DNA of 64,000 nucleotides from Verrucomicrobiaceae bacterium (GTDB lineage: Bacteria > Verrucomicrobiota > Verrucomicrobiia > Verrucomicrobiales > Verrucomicrobiaceae): positions 1-64,000 of the forward strand of contig CANNQP010000007.1 of NCBI GenBank assembly GCA_947507875.1, read 5' to 3'. Shown in pieces: positions 8,391 to 17,200 of this stretch. The notes under the pieces are model-generated. The model did no database searches, had not been told where the DNA came from, and worked only from the letters and a program-made list of their open reading frames with translations. Made by a program: the position numbers and the translations under genes. Position 1 is the stretch's first letter, and each line of letters opens with the position of its first letter.

Positions 8391-9923
8391 TCAGGCCACG
8401 CGCAGGTACTCTAGCAGCCCTTGCGGCCCCCCTTCCCTGCCGAAGCCGGATTGCTTGTAGCCACCGAAAGGGCTGGCCGGGTCGAACTTGTTGTAGGTGT
8501 TGGCCCAGACCACGCCAGCGCGCAGCTGGCGGCTCATCTTCAGGATCAGGCTGCCTTTGTCCGTCCAAACGCCGGCACTCAGGCCGTAGGCCGTGTTGTT
8601 CGCCTTTTCCACCGCCTCTTCCGGTGTGCGGAAGGTCAGGATGCTGAGCACCGGACCAAAGATCTCTTCTTGGGCGATGCGGTGGCTCATGCTCACGCCG
8701 CTGAACACCGTGGGTCTGAAAAAATAACCCCGCGCAGGCAGGCGGCAGGCGCTCTGGTGCATCTCGGCTCCTTGGGCCACGCCACTTTTGACCAGCGCCT
8801 CGATTTTCCTCCATTGTTCCCGGCTATGGATGGCCCCGATGTCGGTGTTTTTGTCCAGAGGATCGCCCACGCGCAGTACGGCCATGCGCCGTTTCAGGCG
8901 TGCCAGCACCTCCTCGGCGATGCTTTCCTGCACCAGCAGACGCGATCCCGCGCAGCAGACATGGCCCTGGTTGAAAAAAATGCCATTCACGATGCCTTCC
9001 ACGGCTTGATCTAGCGGTGCATCCTCAAAGATGAGGTTCGCAGCCTTGCCCCCCAGCTCCAGCGTCACTTTCTTTTCGGTCTCGGCGAGGCTGCACAGGA
9101 TCCTCCGACCGACTTCGGTGCTGCCCGTGAAGGCCACTTTGGTCGTGAGTGGATGCTGCACGAGCGCGGCGCCTGTCTCGCCGCCGCCCGTGACCAGATT
9201 CACCACGCCAGCAGGCAGTTCGGCCTGCTGGCAGACTTCGGCGAACTTCATGGCGGTGATGCTCGAGGTCTCCGCCGGCTTCAGCACCACGCAGTTCCCT
9301 GCCGCCAGCGCTGGTGCGATTTTCCAGGCCAGCATCATCAGGGGAAAATTCCACGGGATGACCTGCCCCACAACGCCATAGGGTGCCACCGTGCGCCCGG
9401 GAGCCAAGTGCTCCAACTTATCGGCCCAGCCTGCGTGGTAAAAAAAGTGGGCGGCTGCCATCGGCACGTCAAAGTCACGCGCTTCCTTGATCGGCTTGCC
9501 GCCATCCATCGTCTCCGCCACAGCAAATTCTCGTGCGCGATCCTGCAGCAGCCGGGCGATGCGGTAGAGGTATTTCCCGCGCTCTTGGCCGGACATTTTC
9601 CCCCACACGCGCTGGTGAGCCCGCTGCGCGGCGCGGCAGGCGGCATCCACATCGGCGGCGGCGCCCAGGGCTACATCGCACAATTTTTTTTCCGTGGCGG
9701 GATTGATGCTGGGAAAGGATTTGCCGCCCGCAGGTGGCACGAACTTGCCGTCGATGAACAGATCGTAGCTCGAGCGGATCTGCGGGTCTGCCGTCTCGGG
9801 TGCGGGATCGTACTCCCAAAGGTCGCCAAAGACGAGTTCGCGGGCAGGCTGGCGGCGGGCAGAAGATTTCGAGGCAGCAGGCATGACAGGCTGGACTGTG
9901 CGGGCAGCCTCACGCTTTGCCAA
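8391..9923 (-). CDS. NAD(P)-dependent aldehyde dehydrogenase
   Basis: Oxidises an aldehyde to the acid. The general base lies in VTLELGGKAANLIFEDA (E289), and the catalytic Cys is in FNQGHVCCAGSR (C323 by alignment with the usual nucleophile). The Rossmann elements IPWNFPLMM, LKPAETSS and FTGSTEVGR are also present. The 510-residue protein carries about 50 extra N-terminal residues with LWEYDPAPE. I recall that extension from a subfamily of paired aldehyde dehydrogenases, but no partner lies here. A start at the second methionine (residue 14) is possible. The substrate cannot be told. It is divergent from avtA. Confidence 0.88.
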   Translation of the reverse strand: MAKREAARTVQPVMPAASKSSARRQPARELVFGDLWEYDPAPETADPQIRSSYDLFIDGKFVPPAGGKSFPSINPATEKKLCDVALGAAADVDAACRAAQRAHQRVWGKMSGQERGKYLYRIARLLQDRAREFAVAETMDGGKPIKEARDFDVPMAAAHFFYHAGWADKLEHLAPGRTVAPYGVVGQVIPWNFPLMMLAWKIAPALAAGNCVVLKPAETSSITAMKFAEVCQQAELPAGVVNLVTGGGETGAALVQHPLTTKVAFTGSTEVGRRILCSLAETEKKVTLELGGKAANLIFEDAPLDQAVEGIVNGIFFNQGHVCCAGSRLLVQESIAEEVLARLKRRMAVLRVGDPLDKNTDIGAIHSREQWRKIEALVKSGVAQGAEMHQSACRLPARGYFFRPTVFSGVSMSHRIAQEEIFGPVLSILTFRTPEEAVEKANNTAYGLSAGVWTDKGSLILKMSRQLRAGVVWANTYNKFDPASPFGGYKQSGFGREGGPQGLLEYLRVA

Positions 9924-10001
9924 GCAATCACTTCGTGCGTGCCTGCCTTGCTTTCGCAGAGGTGCGCTTGCCCTACGTGGCAGTGCCTTCTAGGCTAGCG
10001 G

Positions 10002-11267
10002 ATGTCCTCCGACTTGACTTCATTTTCCGACATCGGACGCCGTTTGGCAGGGCCCAGTGGCATCCAGGAACTCATGGATGACTGCGGCGAGGCGCTCACG
10101 CTTTACCCCGACATGCGCATGCTCGGCGGTGGCCAGCCTGCGGCGATTCCTGAGGTGCAGGCTCTTTGGCGGCAGCGCATGGCGGAGATGCTGGCCGATG
10201 GAACGAGTCTGGACAAAACGCTGCTGAACTACGACCCGCCGGCGGGCAATCCCGCCTTTCGTGAGGCCATGGCGGGCTTCCTGAAGCGCGAGTGTGGCTG
10301 GCAGGTCACGCGGGAAAACATCGCAGTCGTGCCCAGCAGCCAGACCGGCTTTTTCCTGCTTTTCAATCTGCTCGCCGGTCCCAGCGCGGGTCGCCGCCGC
10401 CGCATTCTTTTCCCTCTGTTGCCGGAATACATCGGCTACGCCAACCAGGCGCTGAGTGAGGGGCAATTCACCGCTGTTCCTGCACGCATCGAGTCGCGTG
10501 GGGAGCATGAGATCAAGTACCACATCGACTTTGACCGCCTGCGGCTCACGCCAGACATCGCCGCGATAGGCGTCTCCTGCCCCACGAATCCGACCGGCAA
10601 TGTCCTGACACCCGAGGAATTTCAGCGCCTACACCAGATGGCGCAGCAGCATCACATCCCGCTGATGATCGACAACGCCTACGGCCATCCCTTTCCCGGC
10701 GTCCTGCATGGCGACTGGCGGCCCCAGTGGCAGCCCGGCATGATTTTCAGCATCAGCCTGAGCAAAGTCGGCCTGCCTGGCGTGCGCACCGCGGTCATCG
10801 TCGCCGACCCTGGCATCGTGAAGGCCCTGTCGAACATGAACGCCATCGTTTCTCTGGCGAATGGCAATCTCGGCCAAGCCCTGCTCACCCCACTCCTGGC
10901 GGAGGATCGTCTGTTGCGGCTCGGCAGCGAGGTCATTCGCCCCTTTTATCGCGAGCGCTCCGACTTTGCCAAAGGCGTGCTGGCCAATGCGCTCGGTCCG
11001 CATGTCCCGTGGGCGCTGCATGTGCAGGAGGGCGCCTTTTTCCTGTGGCTGTGGTTGAAAAACCTCCCCATCCCTGCCGCGCAACTCTACCAGCGGCTGA
11101 AGGCGCGGAAGGTGCTCGTCATCCCAGGGCACTACTTCTCCTACGGCCTGGAGCAGCCCTGGCAGCACCCGCAGGAATGCCTGCGCCTCACCTACTCGCA
11201 GCCGCTGCCCATCGTGCAGGAGGGCCTCGAAATCTTGGCGGAAGAAGTGCGTGCCTTGAAGGCGTAA
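10002..11267 (+). CDS. avtA: Valine-pyruvate aminotransferase
   Basis: A PLP-dependent class I/II aminotransferase that closely follows AvtA along its full 421 residues: MLGGGQPAAIPE, LNYDPPAGN, LFPLLPEYIGYA, CPTNPTGNVLTPEE, IDNAYGHPFPG (D224) and the PLP lysine in SISLSKVGLPG (K255), ending with KVLVIPGHYF. AvtA interconverts valine/2-oxoisovalerate and alanine/pyruvate. The start ATG is 78 bases from the divergent aldehyde dehydrogenase. Confidence is high on family and good on the specific enzyme. Confidence 0.85.
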   Translation: MSSDLTSFSDIGRRLAGPSGIQELMDDCGEALTLYPDMRMLGGGQPAAIPEVQALWRQRMAEMLADGTSLDKTLLNYDPPAGNPAFREAMAGFLKRECGWQVTRENIAVVPSSQTGFFLLFNLLAGPSAGRRRRILFPLLPEYIGYANQALSEGQFTAVPARIESRGEHEIKYHIDFDRLRLTPDIAAIGVSCPTNPTGNVLTPEEFQRLHQMAQQHHIPLMIDNAYGHPFPGVLHGDWRPQWQPGMIFSISLSKVGLPGVRTAVIVADPGIVKALSNMNAIVSLANGNLGQALLTPLLAEDRLLRLGSEVIRPFYRERSDFAKGVLANALGPHVPWALHVQEGAFFLWLWLKNLPIPAAQLYQRLKARKVLVIPGHYFSYGLEQPWQHPQECLRLTYSQPLPIVQEGLEILAEEVRALKA

Positions 11268-11312
11268 AGCGCCATTGCTTCTCCCGCATGACTCGATCAC
11301 GATGGCGGTTCC

Positions 11313-12227
11313 ATGAAACTCGGATTCGTCACTGCCGCCTTGCCTGAACTGCCTTTGGAAAATGTGCTCGCCTTTGCTAGGCACGAGGGCTTTTCCACGA
11401 TCGAGGTCTGCTGCTGGCCTATCGGCAAGGCCGAGCGCAAGTATGCCGGCGTGACGCACATCGACGTCTCCACCCTCACTCGCGCAAAAGCGGAAGACGT
11501 GCGTGCTCTGTGCCAAGATCATGGCGTGGAGATCAGCTCGCTCGGCTATTACCCAAACCTGCTCGATCCCAATCCGCAGACGGCGCGTGCCGCAGTGGCC
11601 CATTTCAAGAAAGTCATCGTCGCATCGCAGTTGCTCGGCCTGAACTTGGTCACTGGCTTTGTGGGGCGTGATTGCCAAAAGACCGTGGATGAGAACTGGC
11701 CCCGCTTCCTGAAGACCTGGAAACCACTCATCGCCTTTGCGGAAGATCATGGCGTTCGAGTGGGCATTGAGAATTGCCCAATGTCCTTCACCCGTGATGA
11801 ATGGCCCGGCGGCAAGAACCTGATGACCACACCCGCGATTTGGCGTCGTGCCTTTCATGACCTCGACTCGCCTAACTTTGGATTGAACTACGACCCTTCG
11901 CACTTCATTCTCCAAGACATGGACCCGATCAGTCCGCTGGCGGAGTTCAAGGATCGGCTCTTCCATCTACATGCCAAGGACGTGCGCATCGACCGCAAGG
12001 CCCTCAATGAAGTCGGTCGCTTCGATTACCCGCTGCGTTGGCATCAGCCCCGCATCCCAGGTTATGGAGACATCGATTGGGCCAAGTTCATGGGCGAAGT
12101 CATGCGCATTGGCTACACCGGACCGATCTGCATTGAGGTGGAAGACGATACCTTTGGCAAGACGCTGGAAGGCCGGATGAAGGCGCTGAAAGTCGCTCGC
12201 AATGTGCTCGCGCCCTTCTTTGGTTAA
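11313..12227 (+). CDS. Sugar phosphate isomerase/epimerase (xylose isomerase-like TIM barrel)
   Basis: 304 residues with the TIM-barrel pattern and divalent-metal ligands of the AP-endonuclease-2/xylose isomerase-like superfamily: VGIENCPM (Glu), LNYDPSHF (Asp and His), LFHLHAKDV (His) and ICIEVEDDTF (Glu). There is no signal peptide, so it is cytoplasmic. Members act on sugars, inositols or ketoses, and the substrate cannot be told here. The gap from avtA is only 45 bases, so they may share a transcript, but no pathway link is evident. Confidence 0.82.
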   Translation: MKLGFVTAALPELPLENVLAFARHEGFSTIEVCCWPIGKAERKYAGVTHIDVSTLTRAKAEDVRALCQDHGVEISSLGYYPNLLDPNPQTARAAVAHFKKVIVASQLLGLNLVTGFVGRDCQKTVDENWPRFLKTWKPLIAFAEDHGVRVGIENCPMSFTRDEWPGGKNLMTTPAIWRRAFHDLDSPNFGLNYDPSHFILQDMDPISPLAEFKDRLFHLHAKDVRIDRKALNEVGRFDYPLRWHQPRIPGYGDIDWAKFMGEVMRIGYTGPICIEVEDDTFGKTLEGRMKALKVARNVLAPFFG

Positions 12228-12342
12228 AGGGCTTTTTGCGTTTGAGTCTCAGAGGCACTGGTTCTTGGTATGATTATTTGGTAATCCATATGATAAGATG
12301 TAGCAATTACCCATGAACGTGCGTTGATGCTGGCCACGCATC

Positions 12343-12837
12343 ATGCGGCATCGCTACATCCATCAACTCATCGCAGCTCTCGTGCTCACGGCTTACGCTG
12401 TGGTGGGCACTTCGGCGCTGCCTGCCGTGTTGGCGTTTGTGGCCGCATGGGATAGCAGTCATCAGCTCATCGTGCGTGAATCAAAAGATGGCCTCGAGAT
12501 TGCCCTGCATCACCAGAGTGGTTGCATGACTCCGGACGTGAGCGATCACGACAGCGAGATTGCCAAATGGCTAGTCAGCCTGTCCAAGCCAACGCAGCAA
12601 GGAGATCACCTTGTCGTCTGCTCGGAAGCCATCGCTGCCACGACGGCTCATGAATCTCTCCTGCAAGCCCGAGCCCTCAAAAGCGCTTCTTTGGAAAATC
12701 TCTACGCCTCGCTGGTGGAAGCTTTTTTGCATCGCATGGCCTCTCGGCAGCTGCTTGAGGCAACGCCACCGGGCATGCTCGACCTTCAAGGGATCAACGA
12801 GTTGCCACCGCAGGCTGGCTTCAGGATGTTGATATGA
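12343..12837 (+). CDS. Small secreted or anchored protein leading the efflux operon
   Basis: 164 residues. The N-terminus (HQLIAALVLTAYAVVGTSALPAV) is a signal peptide or anchor. The following region has His, Cys, Asp and Met residues that could bind metal: LHHQSGCMTPDVSDHD and LVVCSE. I do not recognise the family. Its place directly upstream of a TolC-like channel and a heavy-metal RND pump suggests a periplasmic metal-related role, as small proteins in other metal efflux operons have. That is inference from position and composition. Confidence 0.55.
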   Translation: MRHRYIHQLIAALVLTAYAVVGTSALPAVLAFVAAWDSSHQLIVRESKDGLEIALHHQSGCMTPDVSDHDSEIAKWLVSLSKPTQQGDHLVVCSEAIAATTAHESLLQARALKSASLENLYASLVEAFLHRMASRQLLEATPPGMLDLQGINELPPQAGFRMLI

Positions 12838-12968
12838 AGCAACTGCGCCGGAGCACGATCTCCGGTTCGCCATGGTCGCGCTGAGATCGACGCCAGATGT
12901 CGTTCTCTGCCGAGCCAAAACCATGACCAAGGCATGCCTATGCCTGCGCTCACCTACCCTTTGATTTG

Positions 12969-14237
12969 ATGAAACTCGCTACTCTCTTTCTTTCCACCTC
13001 TTGCATCTTCCTCGCCACCGTCACGCCGCACGCCGCCACGCCTTTGACCAGTAGCGATCTCGTGGCAGAGGCCATGCACAAAAACCCAGAAATTCGATTT
13101 TATGAAGCGGAACTCGCTGCCGCGCGCGGAGACCGTCAAACGGCCGGTCAGCTCATTAATCCAGAGCTGAGCACCTCCCTTGGTGGCATGTCCATCGTGT
13201 CGCAGGTTGATGGCATCGCGTGGAGCGCCACCATTTCCCAGGTTTTTGACTTCCCTGGTCGCATGTCTTTACGAAAAGCCATCGCTGATCGCGATATCGG
13301 GCTTGCCGAGATGGGCCTGTTGCAGTTCAAATCTCAGCTAGCCAATGAAGTGAGAGCCCGTGCGGGAGACGTCATTCTCTTGCGAAGAAAAGAAGTAGCC
13401 GCGCTCAGTGTGCGGGAACGGTTTGAGGCCTTGATCCATGTCCTCATCCAACGCGACTCGGGTTCCGTGAGCGCCCTGCTGGAGCGCCGCATTCTCGAGG
13501 CATCTCTGCTGACAAGCGATCGCACACTGACGGATGCCACCAAGGCTGTGCGTGAGGCAACCGCAGCGCTTGCGGTGCTCTGTGGTCGCGCACCGGATGA
13601 TCGAATGAGTCTGAGTGGGGTAAGCACTAGCTTTCCTACCGCTCCCGATCTTGCGACCCTGAAACAACAAGCCGCGCGAACCAATTTTGATCTCCAACAA
13701 AAGCGCCTCAATGTGGCGAAGCAAGGCTTGAAGGTGGACCTGACGCGATCGGAACGCTGGGGCAACATCACTTTTGGCCCCTACATGGGCGGCCAAACGG
13801 CGGGCAATACGCAGCTGGAGGCAGGCATCGTCTTCTCCATCCCACTTCCCCTCTGGAACAAAAACAAAGGCAACATCGAAGCAGAAAAAGCCCGTACGCA
13901 GCAGGCAGAGGCTTTGCTCGGAGCCACGCTGCGCGATTTGGAACGTGATCTTGCCGTGGCACGCGCAGCTTATCTTGCAGAGTTGGATGCGTTGTCGCGT
14001 TGGCGGCCAGAGAGTGAAAATCAGTTCGCTGAAGCGGCAAAGCAAGCCGACGAGCATTTTCGCCTCGGCGCGGTGCCCGCAGCGACTTACGTGGAGATGC
14101 AGCGCGGTTATCTGGAGGCCATCGACAGCCTCATTGAATCCCGCCGCAAGGCTTGGCAGCACCGCATGGAGATCGAACGCCTGACGGGTGCATCTCTCAC
14201 GGGCGAATCCGTCACCCCTACATTCACCGACCGCTAA
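12969..14237 (+). CDS. TolC/CzcC-like outer membrane efflux protein
   Basis: A signal peptide (MKLATLFLSTSCIFLATVTPHA) precedes a protein with the two-fold pattern of the outer membrane efflux family. SDLVAEAMHKNPEIRFYEAELAAARGDR opens the first half, and long Ala/Arg/Glu-rich helices and GIVFSIPLPLWNKNKGNIEAEKAR follow. The latter is a typical CzcC-like motif. Such trimeric channels carry substrate from an RND pump across the outer membrane. The ATG at 12969 is used; a TTG one codon before is less likely. The next gene starts three bases after the stop. Confidence 0.88.
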   Translation: MKLATLFLSTSCIFLATVTPHAATPLTSSDLVAEAMHKNPEIRFYEAELAAARGDRQTAGQLINPELSTSLGGMSIVSQVDGIAWSATISQVFDFPGRMSLRKAIADRDIGLAEMGLLQFKSQLANEVRARAGDVILLRRKEVAALSVRERFEALIHVLIQRDSGSVSALLERRILEASLLTSDRTLTDATKAVREATAALAVLCGRAPDDRMSLSGVSTSFPTAPDLATLKQQAARTNFDLQQKRLNVAKQGLKVDLTRSERWGNITFGPYMGGQTAGNTQLEAGIVFSIPLPLWNKNKGNIEAEKARTQQAEALLGATLRDLERDLAVARAAYLAELDALSRWRPESENQFAEAAKQADEHFRLGAVPAATYVEMQRGYLEAIDSLIESRRKAWQHRMEIERLTGASLTGESVTPTFTDR

Positions 14238-14240
14238 ATC

Positions 14241-17200
14241 ATGAAATGCATCCTGCTTCTCCTGATCAGCCTCATGGCTCTGATTGCTGGTCCCAGCGCT
14301 CGCGCGAGCATCGCTTACGGCAGCATCAACAACTTCGACACGGTGAATGATACCGGGCAGCTCTGCCACGGGTTCGAGATCGAGATCGAGGACTGCCGCA
14401 GCATCGACATCACTTACACCTACAACTACAACCACTACGGGGTGCCGCGCATCGAGCAGGATGACACGATCCCTGCGCATCCGAAGTGCCGTATTCGCTG
14501 GGAGAGCAAAAAAAATCCAGACGGCTCCTGGGCTGCTTACACCGCGATTCCGAGCGGCCCCATCGCGGCGACGAATGGCCACATGTTCACGAATCCGAGC
14601 GTGAACTTCGGGGGTGAGCACTTTGGCGTGGGCTACAGCAAGGCGGTCGGTGCCATCAAATACAACTGGTTGATCGATAACGGCAGTGGAGCGCTGATCC
14701 ATGGCGGTGCCGTGCAGGTGGCGACGCCGGTGTACACCTATTTTCCTCCCGTGGCCGCCGCCCCCGCTCAGGTACAGGCCGTCATTCAGCCGCCTGTACC
14801 ACCAGCGCCTCCGGTGAAGGAATTCGGCAAGGCCGTGTGGGTGAAGGAGATCAAGACGACCACGCACAACAACAAAGAGATCAAGCTGCGCGAGCTGGTG
14901 AGCGATGATCCGGACGATGCGAATGACAAAAACTGGGCGAATGGCGAACCCGACGAGGTCGAGGTGGAGTGGCGCATTCTACAGAAAAAAACCAGCGCTG
15001 TGGACGGCGGACCCAATGGCGAGCTAGCCGCTGCGCCAGAGGAGCTACCCGGCGGTGATGAGGTGGTGACACGTCGCTACGAGTTCTACAAGTACACCGG
15101 TCCGCTCGATGCGGAAACGGGTGAGGCGATGGCGGATGCGGTGGGTGCGGATGGCATTCACGGCACTGGCAGTCGCACTTACGCGGACCATTTCGACAAG
15201 GCGACTGGCGAGTGGGTGACGGTGACGAAGGACATGGCGACGCACGAGGTCGTGGGAGATTTCACCGGTTCGCAAATGGCAGCCGTGGATGTGGATGCTC
15301 CTGTGGGCCTCATTGATCATGTCAGCGAGGGTAAGATCAACACCGCCTACGCCGCACGCAAACTGGTGGTGGAGGGTGCGCTGCCCTTTACGGCGATAAA
15401 GCAAGGCTCGGTGCCTCCGGGCATGACGTTCAATGAACTCACGGGTGTTCTTTCCGGCACGCCGACATCCAGCGGTACGTTTCAGTTTAACGTCACGGCT
15501 AGTGATGGCGTGAATCCCGACGTGGCGAAGAACTACACGCTGAAGGTCGCTGCCGTGGGCGCGGCACCGCCTCCAGCAAGCCTGCTGGACACCACAGTGC
15601 TGCCGGTGGGCAGCGGTGCCACGACGGGCGATGGCTCCTATGCCATCGGCGCGAATGCGACCGTCACTGCGACTGCGGCGGCAGGATTCCTTTTCCAAAA
15701 CTGGACCGACAACGGTACCATCGTGAGCACGAACAGCAGCTACACGCTGGCGATGGATGTGAATCACTCGCTGGTGGCGAATTTCGTTCCGGATGTGGTG
15801 CATTGGACGATCACGACGACGGCCGCGCCAGTTGCAGGAGGCACCGTGAGCGGCGGTGGCCTGGTGGATGATGGCATGAGCACGACGGTGATCGCCACGC
15901 CAAATGCCGGCTATGTTTTCACGAACTGGACCGAGGGTGCGAACGTGGTCAGCGGCACTGCGAGCTACACCTTTACCGCGAGCGCCGATCGTGATCTCGT
16001 CGCGAATTTCACGCTCGCTCCGATCTACACCATGAGCGTCAGTGCTGCGGCGGGCGGCACGGTGACAGGCGGCGGCAATTTCCTCAGCGGCACGAGCTGC
16101 ACGCTCACCGCCACGCCGAATGCGGGCTACGCGTTTGTGAACTGGACCGAAGGCGGCAGTCAAGTCAGCACCCACGCAGCCTACACCTTCACCGTGACCG
16201 CGAACCGCACGCTGGTGGCGAATTTCATCCTGCTCGGTGGCACCACCTACAGCATGACGACGACCAGCAGCCCCGTCGCAGGTGGCATGACGTCCGGCGC
16301 TGGTTCCTACGTGAGCGGAACGAGCGTTACGGTCATGGCGACACCGGCTCCGGGCTACCTTTTCTCCAAATGGAAGGAAGGCGGCCTGAGTGTGAGCAGC
16401 AGCGCTAGCTACACCTTTACCGCGACGGCGAATCGTGCGCTAACGGCCATGTTTGTGCGTGTGTATGGCATCACCACGACGTCCATACCAGCTATTGGTG
16501 GCACGACGGAAACAGATAGCAGCAGCTACAAACTGGACGAAAATGCGAGGCTCGATGCCTTCCCGAATGCGGGTTACCAATTCGTGAGCTGGACAGAGAA
16601 TGGCAATGTCGTCAGCACCGCAAACCCGTATTCTTTTCGAGTGGCCGGTGATCGCACGCTGGTGGCGAATTTTGCCGCGATCGGTGGAGTCAGTATCACG
16701 ACGAGCTGCGCGCCCGCAGTGGCCGGCACGTCGAGTGGCGGTGGCAGCTACCTCATCGGTGATCCCGTGTCCGTGCAGGCCACGGCCAACAGTGGCTACG
16801 CTTTTTCGAACTGGACACTCGGCGGCCTGGTGGTGAGCACGGACTCGACCTACAGCTTCACGGCGAGCGTGAATGCTGCGCTAGTCGCGAATTTCGTCCC
16901 AGGTCTCACGGTGACGACGAGCTCCGTGCCTGGCGCAGGCGGCAGTACAAACGGCGCGGGCACCTACGTGAATGGCACGAGTGTCACCCTCAACGCGACG
17001 CCAAATGTCGGCTACACTTTTGTCAATTGGACCGAAGCCGGCGTGTCCGTCAGCGCGAGCCCGGTTTACACATTCAACGTCAGCGCGAATCGCACGCTCG
17101 TGGCAAATTTCGCCGCCGGACACATCATCAGCGCTAGCGCAAATCCTGCCTCGAGCGGCACGATCAGTGGCGCGGACACCTACGCGCCGGGCGCGGGTGT

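Noticed and set aside
10629-11966. 445-codon minus-strand open frame
   Set aside because: It is antisense to avtA and the TIM-barrel gene, both well supported by motifs.
13338-14867. 509-codon minus-strand open frame
   Set aside because: It is antisense to the TolC-like gene and the giant protein, both of which have signal peptides and domain motifs.
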